Source of the DNA: Ampullaceana balthica
Taxonomy: Eukaryota > Mollusca > Gastropoda > Lymnaeidae
NCBI GenBank assembly: GCA_944989445.1
Contig: CALYLW010000494.1
Span: forward strand, 277,004-341,003
Length of the DNA stretch: 64,000 bases
Reading direction: 5' to 3'
Position 1 is the first letter of the stretch; every line of letters begins with the position of its first letter. Below, piece after piece: positions 24,560 to 64,000 of the stretch. Under the pieces are notes generated by a model, which was not told the origin of the DNA, did no database searches, and was given only the letters and a program-made list of their open reading frames with translations. A program made the position numbers and the translations under genes.

Positions 24560-26440
24560 TTTGGGGCCGTCCATAAATGACGTCACGCGATTTTTGCCGA
24601 TTTTTTACCCCCTCCCCCCCTCGTCAGGCGTCGTCACAAAAACTTAGACCCCCCCCCTCTAAAAATACGTCACAAATCTTTGACCCCCCCCTAAAAAAAC
24701 ACAAAAAAAAACACTTTATTTTCTATTTGAAAATAAGTATGTTTCAAATCACTTTTATTGTCATTTAAGTATTTATTATTTATTTAGTGAAGATCTACGA
24801 TTTAATATCGTAACCCGCGTGAAGCATTTTTTAAAAACGTTTAACAGGCCTTCAGAAAACGAACTGTGTTAACATCCTTAGATTATATTTTATTTTAATG
24901 CATACAAATTAAACATTGACTATTAATCATCACGGTTAACATCTTTGTTTAGAAAAAATATATATTTAAAAATAACATTTTAAAAATGTATTTTAAAAAA
25001 ATCCCTCAATTGACTGACGGGCATCCCGTATGAAAGAGGTCGACGAACAGAGGTAAATAACCTGAACTGGGGTCAAAAAGGGAATTCTTGGGGGTAATGC
25101 AGACTCATTTGGGACATATAACATCCACTACAATCCACTAGATATATTAAAATACGTCATGTGTACGAGTACGCTTGGAACATATGCCCATAATTGAACC
25201 GGTTCCTTCCAGAAAATGCATTTTTTTTTAAATTTGACAACTATGTAGATTTCTTACCTACGTACTATACGAAAACACCTAAATCTACCCTACTTTAATT
25301 TATATTGACACGAGTGACAATAATCTTAATCGACATGACTTGTCTGTATCACGTATCCTTTCTGTGATATATAAAATTAATGCCTTTAAAACTGAGCTAA
25401 GAAGAAAAGTTGTTTTGTGCTCCTCTCGAATTGCAAATTCAAGAATTTGATGCATTCAATAAAGTTAATGAATACTTGACTAATTTTAAATTGGCTCATT
25501 TACCATTGTATCTAGAACAGTGTTTCTCAAACTTTTTAGTATGGTGGACCGGCAGGAATTTTTTTCAATTGCACCAGACGCTGGTGCACTATTTTCCCTG
25601 CACTGACAATTTTTTCTGTCCTTTTTTTTAGAACATCTGCGGACCGGCAGTGGATGGCCCACGGACCGACACCGGTCCGCGGACCATCACTTTGAGAAGC
25701 ACTGATCTAGAAGACTAGAATGGCCAGGGGCGTCTGACCAAAAACCCTCGAACAATTATATCAAACTTAAAACGTTTTTAATTCTATCAAATAGATTCCC
25801 CCCCACCCCCTCCCTCCCCTTTTAAATAAAAAGGATATTCCGTGTCGTTTTGACTTAAAATATCTACTCACATAATCCTATTCAGATCATTTTTAGACAT
25901 TTGTCATGCTTGTAACACTCACCAGTAGCATTTTCGATAACGACGCTCCCCGAAATCCCCGAGTCATGGGAGCAGGACCTAGAGTCTGGTAACGCACACA
26001 AAAACTTGTATATTTTGGGGTAACTGGCAAAAAATTTGGCCGACTCCTGCCAAGAGAGAACCAAACGGAGCTGCGGTTACATCACAAATGCTTTGATGTC
26101 AACATCAAACGACGCAGTGTAACAATTCCATATGTAATCTTGTGGACTCTCAAACTTAAGGATTATAATTAGATTTAATTTTCGTGTCTTGATAGCTTAC
26201 GCCAACCAGCGTCTGATTGCCTACCGACCGGCACATTAAGAAACACTGATTTTAAAAAAAAATGTCATTAAATAAATTGTAAGGGACCAAATATTTCAGT
26301 GGAAGTTTTATTTAAACTTACTCTTATGATGTGACGTCACATTTCTTCAACCCCCCTCCCTCCCCTCCCCCTCGTCACAAAAGTTTGACCCCCTCCCCCC
26401 CCCCTCTAGGTGAGTGACGTCATGTATGAACGGCCCCTTT
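24560..26440 (+). mobile_element. Harbinger-like TIR element, copy 2, with TTT target duplication
   Basis: Element 24563-26437 begins GGGGCCGTCCATAAATGACG and ends GACGTCATGTATGAACGGCC then CC, flanked by TTT on both sides. No transposase ORF. Contains the nested hAT MITE 25518-25704. Nearly colinear with copies 1 and 3. Confidence 0.87.
25510..25712 (-). mobile_element. hAT MITE copy 3, nested in a Harbinger-like copy
   Basis: Element 25518-25704 (187 bp), CAGTGTTTCTCAAA ... TTTGAGAAGCACTG, flanked by exact 8-bp ATCTAGAA. Occupies the same internal position as the insertion at 4562-4748 in copy 1. Confidence 0.93.
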
Positions 26441-27041
26441 GCGAGCTGTTCTCGGCCCATTCGAAAAACGGGTTCTGCTCGTACCGGTAATTGCCGGGGA
26501 TGCCAGGATTAGGCTGTTATGGCTGCGATATTTTTTTTATCAATAAACTGAAACAATTGCAGGGTTTACAAATAAAAATTGTTTTTTAGTGTTATGTTCT
26601 ATAATTAATATAAATTAATGTTCATTAGCAGCCTCATCAGTTTTCTGATTGTCACCCTGACAACTAGGTAAAATATGCATGTCAAACAAAAGTTAAATAC
26701 CGTATTTTTTTTTAAAGCATAAAATTTTTAAGTTTAAATTATTTGGTTATTCGAGTTGTTTAACCTTCACATATTTGCTATCTCAATTGAATGGCATACA
26801 ACTGGTTACAAGGGTTCATTTCAGACTTCATAATGAAAAACCCACGCGTCTTACACAGCTGATTATTTAATAGAGAGAGAGAGAGAGAGATAGAGAGAAA
26901 ACATTACGTAACATTAATTGTAAATATTGTTTTGGTAATAAGATACATCCAATGAAAGATGATCTAGCCAGTGAAAATCAAGCTTCAACAACTAATCAAG
27001 TTCATCAAATAAGATGGAACATTTATTAACGTCTTATTGCT
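26441..27041. other. Unassigned intergenic DNA with a GA microsatellite
   Basis: (GA)n at 26872-26899; otherwise AT-rich, no gene. Confidence 0.5.
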
Positions 27042-30000
27042 AGATATTGACATGGGGTTACAAGTATAATGACATGCCGTTACAAGGATATTGACATGCC
27101 GTTACAAGGATATTGACATGCCGTTACAAGGATATTGACATGCCGTTACAAGGATATTGACATGCCGTTACAAGGATATTGACATGCCGTTACAAGGATA
27201 TTGACATGGGGTTACAAGGATATTGACGTGGGGTTACAAGGATATTGACATGGGGTTACAAGGATATTGACGTGGGGTTACAAGGATATTGACGTGGGGT
27301 TACAAGGATATTGACATGCCGTTACAAGGATATTGACATGCCGTTACAAGGATATTGACATGCCGTTACAAGGATATTGACATGCCGTTACAAGGATATT
27401 GACATGGGGTTACAAGGATATTGACGTGGGGTTACAAGGATATTGACATGCCGTTACAAGGATATTGACATGCCGTTACAAGGATATTGACATGCCGTTA
27501 CAAGGATATTGACATGGGGTTACAAGGATATTGACATGGGGTTACAAGGATATTGACGTGGGGTTACAAGGATATTGACATGGGGTTACAAGGATATTGA
27601 CATGCCGTTACAAGGATATTGACATGCCGTTACAAGGATATTGACATGCCGTTACAAGAATATTGACATGCCGTTACAAGGATATTGACATGGGGTTACA
27701 AGGATATTGACGTGGGGTTACAAGGATATTGACGTGGGGTTACAAGGATATTGACGTGGGGTTACAAGGATATTGACATGCCGTTACAAGGATATTGACA
27801 TGCCGTTACAAGGATATTGACATGCCGTTACAAGGATATTGACGTGGGGTTACAAGGATATTGACATGCCGTTACAAGGATATTGACGTGGGGTTACAAG
27901 GATATTGACATGGGGTTACAAGGATATTGACATGGGGTTACAAGGATATTGACGTGGGGTTACAAGGATATTGACGTGGGGTTACAAGGATATTGACGTG
28001 GGGTTACAAGGATATTGACGTGGGGTTACAAGGATATTGACGTGGGGTTACAAGGATATTGACGTGGGGTTACAAGGATATTTACATGGGGTTACAAGGA
28101 TATTGACGTGAGGTTACAAGGATATTGACATGGGGTTACAAGGATATTGACATGCCGTTACAAGGATATTGACATGGGGTTACAAGAATATTGACGTGAG
28201 GTTACAAGGATATTGACATGCCGTTACAAGGATATTGACATGCCGTTACAAGGATATTGACATGCCGTTACAAGGATATTGACATGGGGTTACAAGGATA
28301 TTGACATGGGGTTACAAGGATATTGACGTGGGGTTACAAGGATATTGACATGGGGTTACAAGGATATTGACATGCCGTTACAAGGATATTGACATGCCGT
28401 TACAAGGATATTGACATGCCGTTACAAGAATATTGACATGCCGTTACAAGGATATTGACATGGGGTTACAAGGATATTGACGTGGGGTTACAAGGATATT
28501 GACGTGGGGTTACAAGGATATTGACGTGGGGTTACAAGGATATTGACATGCCGTTACAAGGATATTGACATGCCGTTACAAGGATATTGACATGCCGTTA
28601 CAAGGATATTGACGTGGGGTTACAAGGATATTGACATGCCGTTACAAGGATATTGACGTGGGGTTACAAGGATATTGACATGGGGTTACAAGGATATTGA
28701 CATGGGGTTACAAGGATATTGACGTGGGGTTACAAGGATATTGACGTGGGGTTACAAGGATATTGACGTGGGGTTATAAGGATATTGACGTGGGGTTACA
28801 AGGATATTGACGTGGGGTTACAAGGATATTGACGTGGGGTTACAAGGATATTTACATGGGGTTACAAGGATATTGACGTGAGGTTACAAGGATATTGACA
28901 TGGGGTTACAAGGATATTGACATGCCGTTACAAGGATATTGACATGGGGTTACAAGAATATTGACGTGAGGTTACAAGGATATTGACGTGGGGTTACAAG
29001 GATATTGACGTGGGGTTACAAGGATATTGACATGGGGTTACAAGGATATTGACATGTGGTTACAAGGATATTGACGTGAGGTTACAAGGATATTGACATG
29101 GGGTTACAAGGATATTGACGTGAGGTTACAAGGATATTGACGTGAGGTTACAAGGATATTGACGTGGTGTTACAAGGATATTGACATGCCGTTACAAGGA
29201 TATTGACATGCCGTTACAAGGATATTGACATGCCGTTACAAGGATATTGACATGCCGTTACAAGGATATTGACATGGGGTTACAAGGATATTGACATGGG
29301 GTTACAAGGATATTGACATGGGGTTACAAGGATATTGACATGGGGTTACAAGGATTTTGACATGGGGTTACAAGGATATTGACGTGAGGTTACAAGGATA
29401 TTGACATGGGGTTACAAGGATATTGACGTGAGGTTACAAGGATATTGTCATGGGGTTACAAGGATATTGACGTGAGGTTACAAGGATATTGACATGGGGT
29501 TACAAGGATATTGACGTGAGGTTACAAGGATATTGACGTGAGGTTACAAGAATATTGACGTGGGGTTACAAGGATATTGACATGGGGTTACAAGGATATT
29601 GACGTGAGTACAAACGTGAGGTTACAAGGATATTGACTTGGGGTTACAAGGATATTGACATGGGGTTACAAGGATATTGACATGGGGTTACAAGGATATT
29701 GACGTGGGGTTACAATGATATTGACGTGGGGTTACAAGGATATTGACGTGGGGTTACAAGGATATTGACATGGGGTTACAAGGATATTGACGTAGGGTTA
29801 CAAGGATATTGACGTGGGGTTACAAGGATATTGACGTGGGGTTACAAGGATATTGACATGGGGTTACAAGGATATTCACGTGGGGTTACAAGGATATTGA
29901 CATGGGGTTACAAGGATATTGACATGGGGTTACAAGGATATTGACATGGGATTACAAGGATATTGACATGGGGTTACAAGGATATTGACATGGGTTACAA

Positions 30001-33000
30001 GGATATTGACGTGGGGTTACAAGGATATTGACATGGGGTTACAAGGATATTGACATGGGGTTACAAGGATATTGACATGGGGTTACAAGGATATTGACAT
30101 GGGGTTACAAGGATATTGACGTGAGGTTACAAGGATATTGAAAGGGGGTTACAAGGATATTGAAAGGGGGTTACAAGGATATTGACATGGGGTTACAAGG
30201 ATATTGACATGGGGTTACAAGGATATTGACATGGGGTTACAAGGATATTGACATGGGGTTACAAGGATATTGACATGGGGTTACAAGGATATTGACGTGG
30301 GGTTACAAGGATATTGACATGGGGTTACAAGGATATTGACATGGGGTTACAAGGATATTGACGTGGGGTTACAAGGATATTGACATGGGGCTACAAGGAT
30401 ATTGACATGGGGTTACAAGGATATTGACATGGGGTTACAAGGATATTGACATGGGGTTACAAGGATATTGACATGGGGTTACAAGGATATTGACATGGGG
30501 TTACAAGAATATTGACATGGGGTTACAAGGATATTGACCTGGGGTTACAAGGATATTGACGTGGGGTTACAAGGATATTGACATGGGGTTACAAGGATAT
30601 TGACATGGGGTTACAAGGATATTGACATGGGGTTACAAGGATATTGACATGGGTTACAAGGATATTGACATGGGTTACAAGGATATTGACATGGGGTTAC
30701 AAGGATATTGACGTGGGGTTACAAGGATATTGACATGGGGTTACAAGGATATTGACATGGGGTTACAAGGATATTGACATGGGGTTACAAGGATATTGAT
30801 ATGGGGTTACAAGGATATTGACATGGGTTACAAGGATATTGACATGGGGTTACAAGGATATTGACGTGGGGTTACAAGAACATTGACGTGGGGTTGCAAG
30901 AGTATTGTCTTGGGGTTACAAGGATATTGACTTGGGGTTACAAGGATATTGACATATGTTTGAAAGGGTATTGACTTGGGATTACAAGGATAAGGACATG
31001 AGGTTTACAAGGATATTGACATGGGGTTGCAATGGTATTGATGTGAGGTTACAAGGATATCGACGTGGGGTTACAAGGATAATGAAGTGAGGTTACAAGG
31101 ATATTGACATGGGGTTGCAAGGGTATTGATGTGAGGTTACAATTATAGTGAAGTGAGGTTACAAGGATATTGACGTGAGGTTACAAGGATATTGACGTGA
31201 GGTTACAAGGATATTGACGTTAGGTTACAAGGATATTGACGTGAGGTTACAAGGATATTGACATGGGGTTGCAAGGGTATTGATGTGAGGTTACAAGGAT
31301 AGTGATGTGAGGTTACAAGGATAGTGAAGTGAGGTTACAAGGATATTGACGTGAGGTTACAAGGATATTGATGTGAGGTTACAAGGATATTGACATGGGG
31401 TTGCAAGGGTATTGATGTGAGGTTACAAGGATAGTGAAGTGAGGTTACAAGGATATTGACGTGAGGTTACAAGGATATTGACGTGAGGTTACAAGGATAT
31501 TGACGTGAGGTTACAAGGGTATTGACGTGAGGTTACAAGGGTATTGACGTGAGGTTACAAGGATATTGACATGGGGTTACAAGGATATTGACATGGGGTT
31601 ACAAGGATATTTACATGGGGTTACAAGGATATTGACGTGAGGTTACAAGGATATTGACATGGGGTTACAAGGATATTGACGTGAGGTTACAAGGATATTG
31701 ACGTGAGGTTACAAGGATATTGACGTGGGGTTACAAGGATATTGACATGCCGTTACAAGGATATTAACATGCCGTTACAAGGATACTGACATGCCGTTAC
31801 AAGGATATTGACATGCCGTTACAAGGATATTGACATGGGGTTACAAGGATATTGACATGGGGTTACAAGGATATTGACATGGGGTTACAAGGATATTGAC
31901 ATGGGGTTACAAGGATATTGACATGTGGTTACAAGGATATTGACGTGAGGTTACAAGGATATTGACATGGGGTTACAAGGATATTGACGTGAGGTTACAA
32001 GGATATTGTCATGGGGTTACAAGGATATTGACGTGAGGTTACAAGGATATTGACATGGGGTTACAAGGATATTGACGTGAGTTTACAAGGATATTGACGT
32101 GAGGTTACAAGAATATTGACGTGGGGTTACAAGGATATTGACATGTGGTTACAAGGATATTGACGTGAGTACAAACGTGAGGTTACAAGGATATTGACTT
32201 GGGGTTACAAGGATGTTGACATGGGGTTACAAGGATATTGACATGGGGTTACTAGGATATTGACGTGGGGTTACAAGGATATTGACGTGGGGTTACAAGG
32301 ATATTGACGTGGGGTTACAAGGATATTGACATGGGGTTACAAGGATATTGACGTGGGGTTACAAGGATATTGACAGGGGTTACAAGGATATTGACGTGGG
32401 GTTACAAGGATATTGACATGGGGTTACAAGGATATTGACGTGGGGTTACAAGGATATTGACATGGGGTTACAAGGATATTGACATGGGGTTACAAGGATA
32501 TTGACATGGGGTTACAAGGATATTGACATGGGGTTACAAGGATATTGACATGGGTTACAAGGATATTGACATGGGGTTACAAGGATATTGACATGGGGTT
32601 ACAAGGATATTGACATGGGGTTACAAGGATATTGACATGGGGTTACAAGGATATTGACATGGGGTTACAAGGATAATGACGTGAGGTTACAAGGATATTG
32701 ACATGGGGTTTCAAGGATATTGACATGGGGTTACAATGATATTGACATGGGGTTACAAGGATATTTAAAGTGGGTTACAAGGATATTGACATGGGGTTAC
32801 AAGGATATTGACATGGGGTTACAAGGATATTGACATGGGGTTACAAGGATATTGACATGGGGTTACAAGGATATTGACATGAAGTTACAAGGATATTGAC
32901 ATGGGGTTACAAGGATATTGACGTGGGGTTACAAGGATATTGACATGGGGTTACAAGGATATTGACATGGGGTTACAAGGATATTGACGTGGGGTTACAA

Positions 33001-34650
33001 GGATATTGACATGGGGTTACAAGGATATTGACATGGGGTTACAAGGATATTGACATGGGGTTACAAGGATATTGACATGGGGTTACAAGGATATTGACAT
33101 GGGGTTACAAGGATATTGACATGGGGTTACAAGGATATTGACATGGGGTTGCAAGGGTATTGATGTGAGGTTACAAGGATAGTGATGTGAGGTTACAAGG
33201 ATAGTGAAGTGAGGTTACAAGGATATTGACGTGAGGTTACAAGGATATTGACGTGAGGTTACACGGATATTGATGTGAGGTTACAAGGATATTGACATGG
33301 GGTTGCAAGGGTATTGATGTGAGGTTACAAGGATAGTGAAGTGAGGTTACAAGGATATTGACGTGAGGTTACAAGGATATTGACGTGAGGTTACAAGGAT
33401 ATTGACGTGAGGTTACAAGGGTATTGACGTGAGGTTACAAGGGTATTGACGTGAGGTTACAAGGATATTGACGTGGGGTTACAATGATATTGACATGGGG
33501 TTACAAGGATATTTACATGGGGTTACAAGGATATTGACTTGAGGTTACAAGGATATTGACATGGGGTTACAAGGATATTGACGTGAGGTTACAAGGATAT
33601 TGACGTGAGGTTACAAGGATATTGACGTGGGGTTACAAGGATATTGACGTGGGGTTGCAAGGGTATTGACGTGGGGTTGCAAGGGTATTGACTTGGGGTT
33701 AGAAGGATATTGACTTGGGGTTACAAGGATATTGACATGGGTTTGCAAGGGTATTGACTTGGGATTACAAGGATAATGACTAGGTTACAAGGATATTGAC
33801 ATGGGGTTGCAAGGGTATTGATGTGAGGTTACAAGGATATCGACGTGGGGTTACAAGGATAATGACGTGAGGTTACAAGGATATTGACATGGGGTTGCAA
33901 GGGTATTGATGTGAGGTTACAAGGATAGTGAAGTGAGGTTACAAGGATATTGACGTGATGTTACAAGGATATTGACGTGAGTTTACAAGGATATTGACGT
34001 GAGGTTACAAGGATATTGACATGGGGTTGCAAGGGTATTGATGTGAGGTTACAAGGATAGTGATGTGAGGTTACAAGGATAGTGAAGTGAGGTTACAAGG
34101 ATATTGACGTGAGGTTACAAGGATATTGACGTGAGGTTACAAGGATATTGATGTGAGGTTACAAGGATATTGACATGGGGTTGCAAGGGTATTGATGTGA
34201 GGTTACAAGGATAGTGAAGTGAGGTTACAAGGATATTGACGTGAGGTTACAAGGATATGGACGTGAGGTTACAAGGATATTGACGTGAGGTTAGAAGGGT
34301 ATTGACGTGAGGTTACAAGGGTATTGACGTGAGGTTACAAGGGTATTGACGTGAGGTTACAAGGGTATTGACGTGAGGTTACAAGGATATTGACGTGAGG
34401 TTACAAGGGTATTGATGTGAGGTTACAAGGGTATTGACGAGAGGTTACAAGGGTATTGACGTGAGGTTACAAGGGTATTGACGTGAGGTTACAAGGGTAT
34501 TGACGTGAGTTTACAAGGAAATTGACGTGAGGTTACAAGGGTATTGACGTGAGGTTACAAGGGTATTGACGTGAGGTTACAACGGTATTGACGTGAGGTT
34601 ACAAGGGTATTGACGTGAGGTTACAAGGATATTGACGTGAGGTTACAAGG
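27042..34650 (+). repeat. 7.6-kb satellite-like array of about 345 22-bp repeats
   Basis: Unit GTTACAAGGATATTGAC followed by a variable five-base tail: ATGCC, ATGGG, GTGGG or GTGAG. Diverged units (TTGCAAGGGTATTGATGTGA, AGTGAAGTGA) increase from about 30890 rightwards. Higher-order duplication: marker variants at 27651 and 28081 recur exactly 770 bp (35 units) later; markers at 29448 and 29601 recur 2561 bp later. No coding frame. G-rich on the + strand. Confidence 0.98.
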
Positions 34651-36519
34651 TGTTGTTCTTTGTTGTTTTGTTTACAAAAAACGTATCTGTTTTTTTTTGG
34701 TATCTTTAAGTATTAGCCATAATTTAAATAAGTAGTCTAATTTCATGATATTCGACAGTATTTAATTTTTATGTTTTCTTCCGTGTTTTTATAATAATCC
34801 TTTAAACTTCTTTATGACTGTCCTTGTGACCTATAAATGCTTGAGAACCTGTATAGTGTTTAGTTAACTAGTGGAAGTAATTCAGCACAGTGAAATGTTT
34901 TTAAGCTTCAATGCATAGGCAATGATGTGTGATTATTTATGACTGGCTAAAACTGCACTAAAAATAATACATTCCCAAAAAGATCTGAAACTTTTTATAT
35001 TAAATAGAACTGGTTCGGCAAAACGGAAAAGAATCAATATGTATAGTTCATTAGTTGAACAAGATGGTATCCCATTTGAATTTATAGCTTGTCCTAGATA
35101 GTGGTTCTAGGACTGGCGTTCATTGGCGATACCCTGTCGTCCGCTTAACATAAATTTTAATTGGTAAATAATTTTTAATAAATACAAGGAATCCATATGA
35201 GACAAAGTTTAATTTTCGGGAATCCTTGTTCTATTCCTCATATACCAAAGAATTTTTTTGGAATATTGCGTTAGTTTGGCCACTCGTTTAAGAGGTGGTC
35301 CACGAGGCTTAGTAAGTGATTTTCTTTTGCTAGTTGGCCAGTGTCTGGTAAGTTTTGTCACCAACTGTCTGACGTACCGTGCCTTCAGGGGATGTCATTG
35401 AACCCAACAACCTGGTCCACGAGCTTCCACATAATTTATTACTGAGGGTGGCCAATAAAATCCGTTATAAAAGTAAAACGGTTGAGGACACAGGTCCAGA
35501 GCTTGCAAGATTCCGTTAAAGGGTTCAGTTATCCACTAACAACTAAAGTGAGTATGTGTGTTTCGGTTGCTATGTTAGTGTCGTAACTTAACAATACTCA
35601 AAGTTAACTTGTTCTTCTAGATGAGCGCCGGAGTTTTTAATAGTCCATGATGTGTTATTTGCTCTCTCATCTCGACTCTTATCTCTAAATTGTTTTGTCA
35701 AATCCCCAGTCAAACACTGATGATTTTTAATTTCAAGACGTCAATCTAAACGTTTTTTTGTCGATTGAAAACTCCGCCAAGAACACACTCCCAAAATTGT
35801 AGTATTTGTTTACATTCGTCCATTCTTCGAGATCATAATCAGAAAAGTGATGAATCTCCTAATTAACATAACTTTAACGTGTTTTTGTAGCACCGATTGT
35901 TTCCCAGCTTCAAACTAGTGTCTTCATTTTTATTACCCATAGTTTTAAAAAAATAATCTTTAAAAATATTTTTTTTTAAATGTCAGTCTTTCATGTCAGT
36001 GAAGTACGATCATGTTATCTTAACATTTGGTCAAAACTTTCCAACCTCTACTTTCTTTTTTTTTAAGGCAATCATCTGGTTTTCTCTTTCATGATGGTGA
36101 GTACAGTGGTTCTTAATTAGGAGTGTTCAGATACTCAAGAGTTCTTGCCTTTCCAACGATTACATTCAGGTTGTGAGCGGTCGGTCTTCCCTCTAATGTT
36201 CGTTGGTCCGTGTGCAAAGTAAAAAATAAATAAAAACAAACAAAAACAAAAACAACTCAAATGCTAACTTGAAGAGCTTCCTTTTTGTGTGTGCAATATT
36301 TCACCAAATTTGCTGCTCGGTAATTCTAAGCTGCTGCACAGCGTCGGTCAGATATTTGCGCGGACGCGCAACTTAAAGTGAACATTGGTTGTGAGGAGTT
36401 TTGCTGCTAGTCAGACTGGTATTACATGTATTTATTCGTATTGACGACGTGACCAGACCAGTAGAAGTAGGCTCAGATGGCGGGAGTTGGTGGCAGTGTG
36501 TCAGAGGTTAAGCGAAGTG
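34651..36519. other. Unassigned intergenic DNA upstream of paralog B
   Basis: No ORF or repeat family recognised. Paralog B exon 1 has a splice acceptor before its ATG, so a non-coding first exon and the promoter should lie upstream, possibly here, but I cannot point to them. Confidence 0.4.
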
Positions 36520-37016
36520 GGTAGGGGTACCACGGTAAAGTAGGGGTACCACGGTAAAGTGGGGGTACCACGGTAAAGTGGGGGTACCACGGTAAAGTGG
36601 GGGTACCACGGTAAAGTAGGAGTACCACGGTAAAGTAGGAGTACCACGGTAAAGTAGGAGTACCACGGTAAAGTAGGAGTACCACGGTAAAGTAGGAGTA
36701 CCACGGTAAAGTGGGGGTACCACGGTAAAGTAGGAGTACCACGGTAAAGTAGGGGTACCACGGTAAAGTGGGGGTACCACGGTAAAGTGGGGGTACCACG
36801 GTAAAGTGGGGGTACCACGGTAAAGTGGGGGTACCACGGTAAAGTGGGGGTACCACGGTAAAGTAGGAGTACCACGGTAAAGTGGGGGTACCACGGTAAA
36901 GTAGGAGTACCACGGTAAAGTAGGAGTACCACGGTAAAGTAGGAGTACCACGGTAAAGTAGGAGTACCACGGTAAAGTAGGAGTACCACGGTAAAGTGGG
37001 GGTACCACGGTAAAGT
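36520..37016 (-). repeat. 18-bp minisatellite, about 27 copies
   Basis: Unit TACCACGGTAAAGTRGGRG with GGTACC at most junctions. The minus strand is open in all three frames (LPWYPHF/LYRGTPT-like), an automatic result of an 18-bp unit without stops. Confidence 0.97.
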
Positions 37017-37342
37017 GGCGCCAAAATGAAGCTTATGAAATTACATTGTAATAAAGGAAGTGTATACATAGGCGAGGTTTTGGTGGGGGTGCAAATTTAT
37101 AGTTTGCCCCCTAACGTAAACTATCCTAACAACGCCTCTGGAGAATTTCAAGCGTCTCGCTGAGCTTTTTCCACCCTGTGAATTATGTGGAGGCAAAGAC
37201 TTGAAATGCGAGATTGTCACATCACTTGGTCACGGATTTCAGCAAATTAGTAACTGTTGAATTTGTAAACATTGAAAAATTATACATGTGAAATCATTTG
37301 AAAATGTCTACATAACTTTTTCCCAACCCTTCAAATGCTAAA

Positions 37343-38018
<676 letters not shown>

Positions 38019-38158
38019 CTGTCTTGAATGATATATGGATGCATTTTAAAAATTGATTTGCTCCCTTTCCGCTGTACTTTACGTGTCCTTGTTTGTTGCT
38101 AAGTATAAAACACAATAATATCCCTTATCTTTTATTTCCAGTCAGTTTTAGTCAACCA

Positions 38159-62995
<24,837 letters not shown>

Positions 62996-63003
62996 GTAAG
63001 TTT

Positions 63004-63889
63004 GCAAGTCTGACAAATTTGACAGTCTGGCAAGTTTGACAAGTTTGACAGTCTGACTAGTTTGACAGTCAGGTTCAACCGTCTGACAAGTTTGACAGTC
63101 TGACAGATTTGATAGTCTGACACGTTTGACAGTCTGACAAGTGTGACCGTCTCACAAGTGTGACCGTCTGACAAGTTTGACAAGTTTGACAGTCTGAAAA
63201 ATTTGACAAATGTTACCGTCTGACAAGTTTGAAAAGTTTGACAGTCTGACTAGTTTGACAGTCAGGTTCGACCGTCTGACAAGTTTGACGGTCTGACTAG
63301 TTTGACAGTCTGACAGATTTGACAGTCTGACACGTTTGACAGTCTGACAAGTGTGACCGTCTCACAAGAATGACCGTCTCACAAGTTTGACAGTCTGACA
63401 AGTTTGACAATTTTGACAGGCTCACAAGTGTGACCGTCTGACAAGTGTGACCGTCTGACAAGTTTGACAAGTTTGACAGTCTGACAAGTTTGACAATTTT
63501 GACAGTCAGGTTCGACCGTCTGACAAGTTTGACAGTCTGACAGATTTGACAGTCTGACACGTTTGACAGTCTGACAAGTTTGACAGTCTGACAGGTTCGA
63601 CCGTCTGACAAGTTTGACAGTCTGACAAGTTTGACAGTCTGACAAGTTTGACAGTCTGACAAGTTTGACAGTCTGACAAGTTTGACAGTCTGACAAGTTT
63701 GACCGTCTGACAAGTTTGACGGTCTGACAAGTTTGACAGTCTGACAAGTTTGACAGTCTGACAAGTTTGACCGTCTGACAAGTTTGACGGTCTGACAAGT
63801 TTGACGGTCTGACAAGTTTGACAGTCTGACAAGTTTGACAGTCTGACAAGTTTGACAGTCTGACAAGTTAGACAGTCTGACAAGTTTCG
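63004..63889 (+). repeat. 17-bp minisatellite with higher-order variants, about 50 copies
   Basis: Unit GTCTGACAAGTTTGACA with CAGATTT, CACGTTT, CAAGTGT variants and AGGTTCRACC interruptions. A segment near 63045-63160 recurs near 63240-63370 and 63505-63590. Begins about 8 bp after the exon 11 donor. Confidence 0.97.
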
Positions 63890-64000
63890 TGTGACTGTAT
63901 AGCAATAAAAATACCGCAGGGTGCATAACTTTATATGAGGGATAATTCCATTGGTTGTGTAACTTGTTTCTCTAACTCGCATGAAGGCAGGAGCCGTTAT

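Noticed and set aside
27042..34650. CRISPR-like direct repeats
   Set aside because: Contiguous tandem units without unique spacers in a eukaryotic genome; it is a minisatellite.
36473..37069. Three overlapping minus-strand open frames (LYRGTPTLPWY repeats)
   Set aside because: An 18-bp unit without stop codons is open in every frame. Three equally long frames on one strand argue against coding.
63297..63982. Three minus-strand frames of about 160-210 codons (SNLSDCQTCQTVK)
   Set aside because: 17-bp array read in rotating frames; not a Cys-rich protein gene.

Overview
This window is animal nuclear DNA. It is AT-rich, its genes are split by long introns with GT-AG splice sites, and it is packed with minisatellites and nested DNA transposons. 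The genes and the transposon mix (Helitron, hAT, mariner-like, Harbinger-like, Ty3/gypsy) fit a lophotrochozoan, most likely a gastropod mollusc; that placement is an inference.

The only host genes I can support are two tandem, same-strand paralogs of a pyridoxal-phosphate group II decarboxylase of the aromatic-L-amino-acid decarboxylase (AADC/DDC) type. Paralog A contributes its last nine exons (exons 4-12, 1269-10832; exons 1-3 lie off the left edge). Paralog B contributes exons 1-11 (38159-62995); its last exon lies off the right edge. The shared exons match in position and phase, so this is a tandem duplication. B is colinear with human DDC from residue 1 to the catalytic Lys303 with no gap. 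Both copies keep the decarboxylase hallmarks (AHSS His192, Asp271, NPHK Lys303, loop Tyr332, Gly354). B carries unusual active-site changes, notably Ile at the position of Thr82 and Thr at the position of Arg355.

Layout: 1-10.9 kb is paralog A, with a three-layer transposon nest in intron 4. 10.9-38.1 kb is intergenic. It holds a decayed Ty3/gypsy element whose protease active-site codons expanded into a 1.3-kb, 32-bp minisatellite; a hAT transposon nested in a Harbinger-like element; a 31-bp array; a second Harbinger-like element; a 7.6-kb array of 22-bp repeats with higher-order structure; an 18-bp array; and a mariner-like element ending about 120 bp before B exon 1. 38.1-63 kb is paralog B. 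Its intron 3 is a mariner-like element split by a Helitron that is itself split by a Harbinger-like element. Intron 4 contains a Helitron with a decayed Rep/helicase gene. Intron 10 contains a hAT remnant split by a young, deleted LTR retrotransposon with 282-bp LTRs, a 5-bp target duplication and a tRNA-Pro-type primer site.

Recurrent themes: minisatellites start at or just after 5' splice sites in six introns; exons 5 and 7 of the paralogs are almost identical although neighbouring exons are diverged, which suggests gene conversion; and transposon termini scatter TGACGTCA (CRE-type) palindromes around the locus. I found no rRNA gene, no intact tRNA gene, no CRISPR array and no prokaryotic feature.
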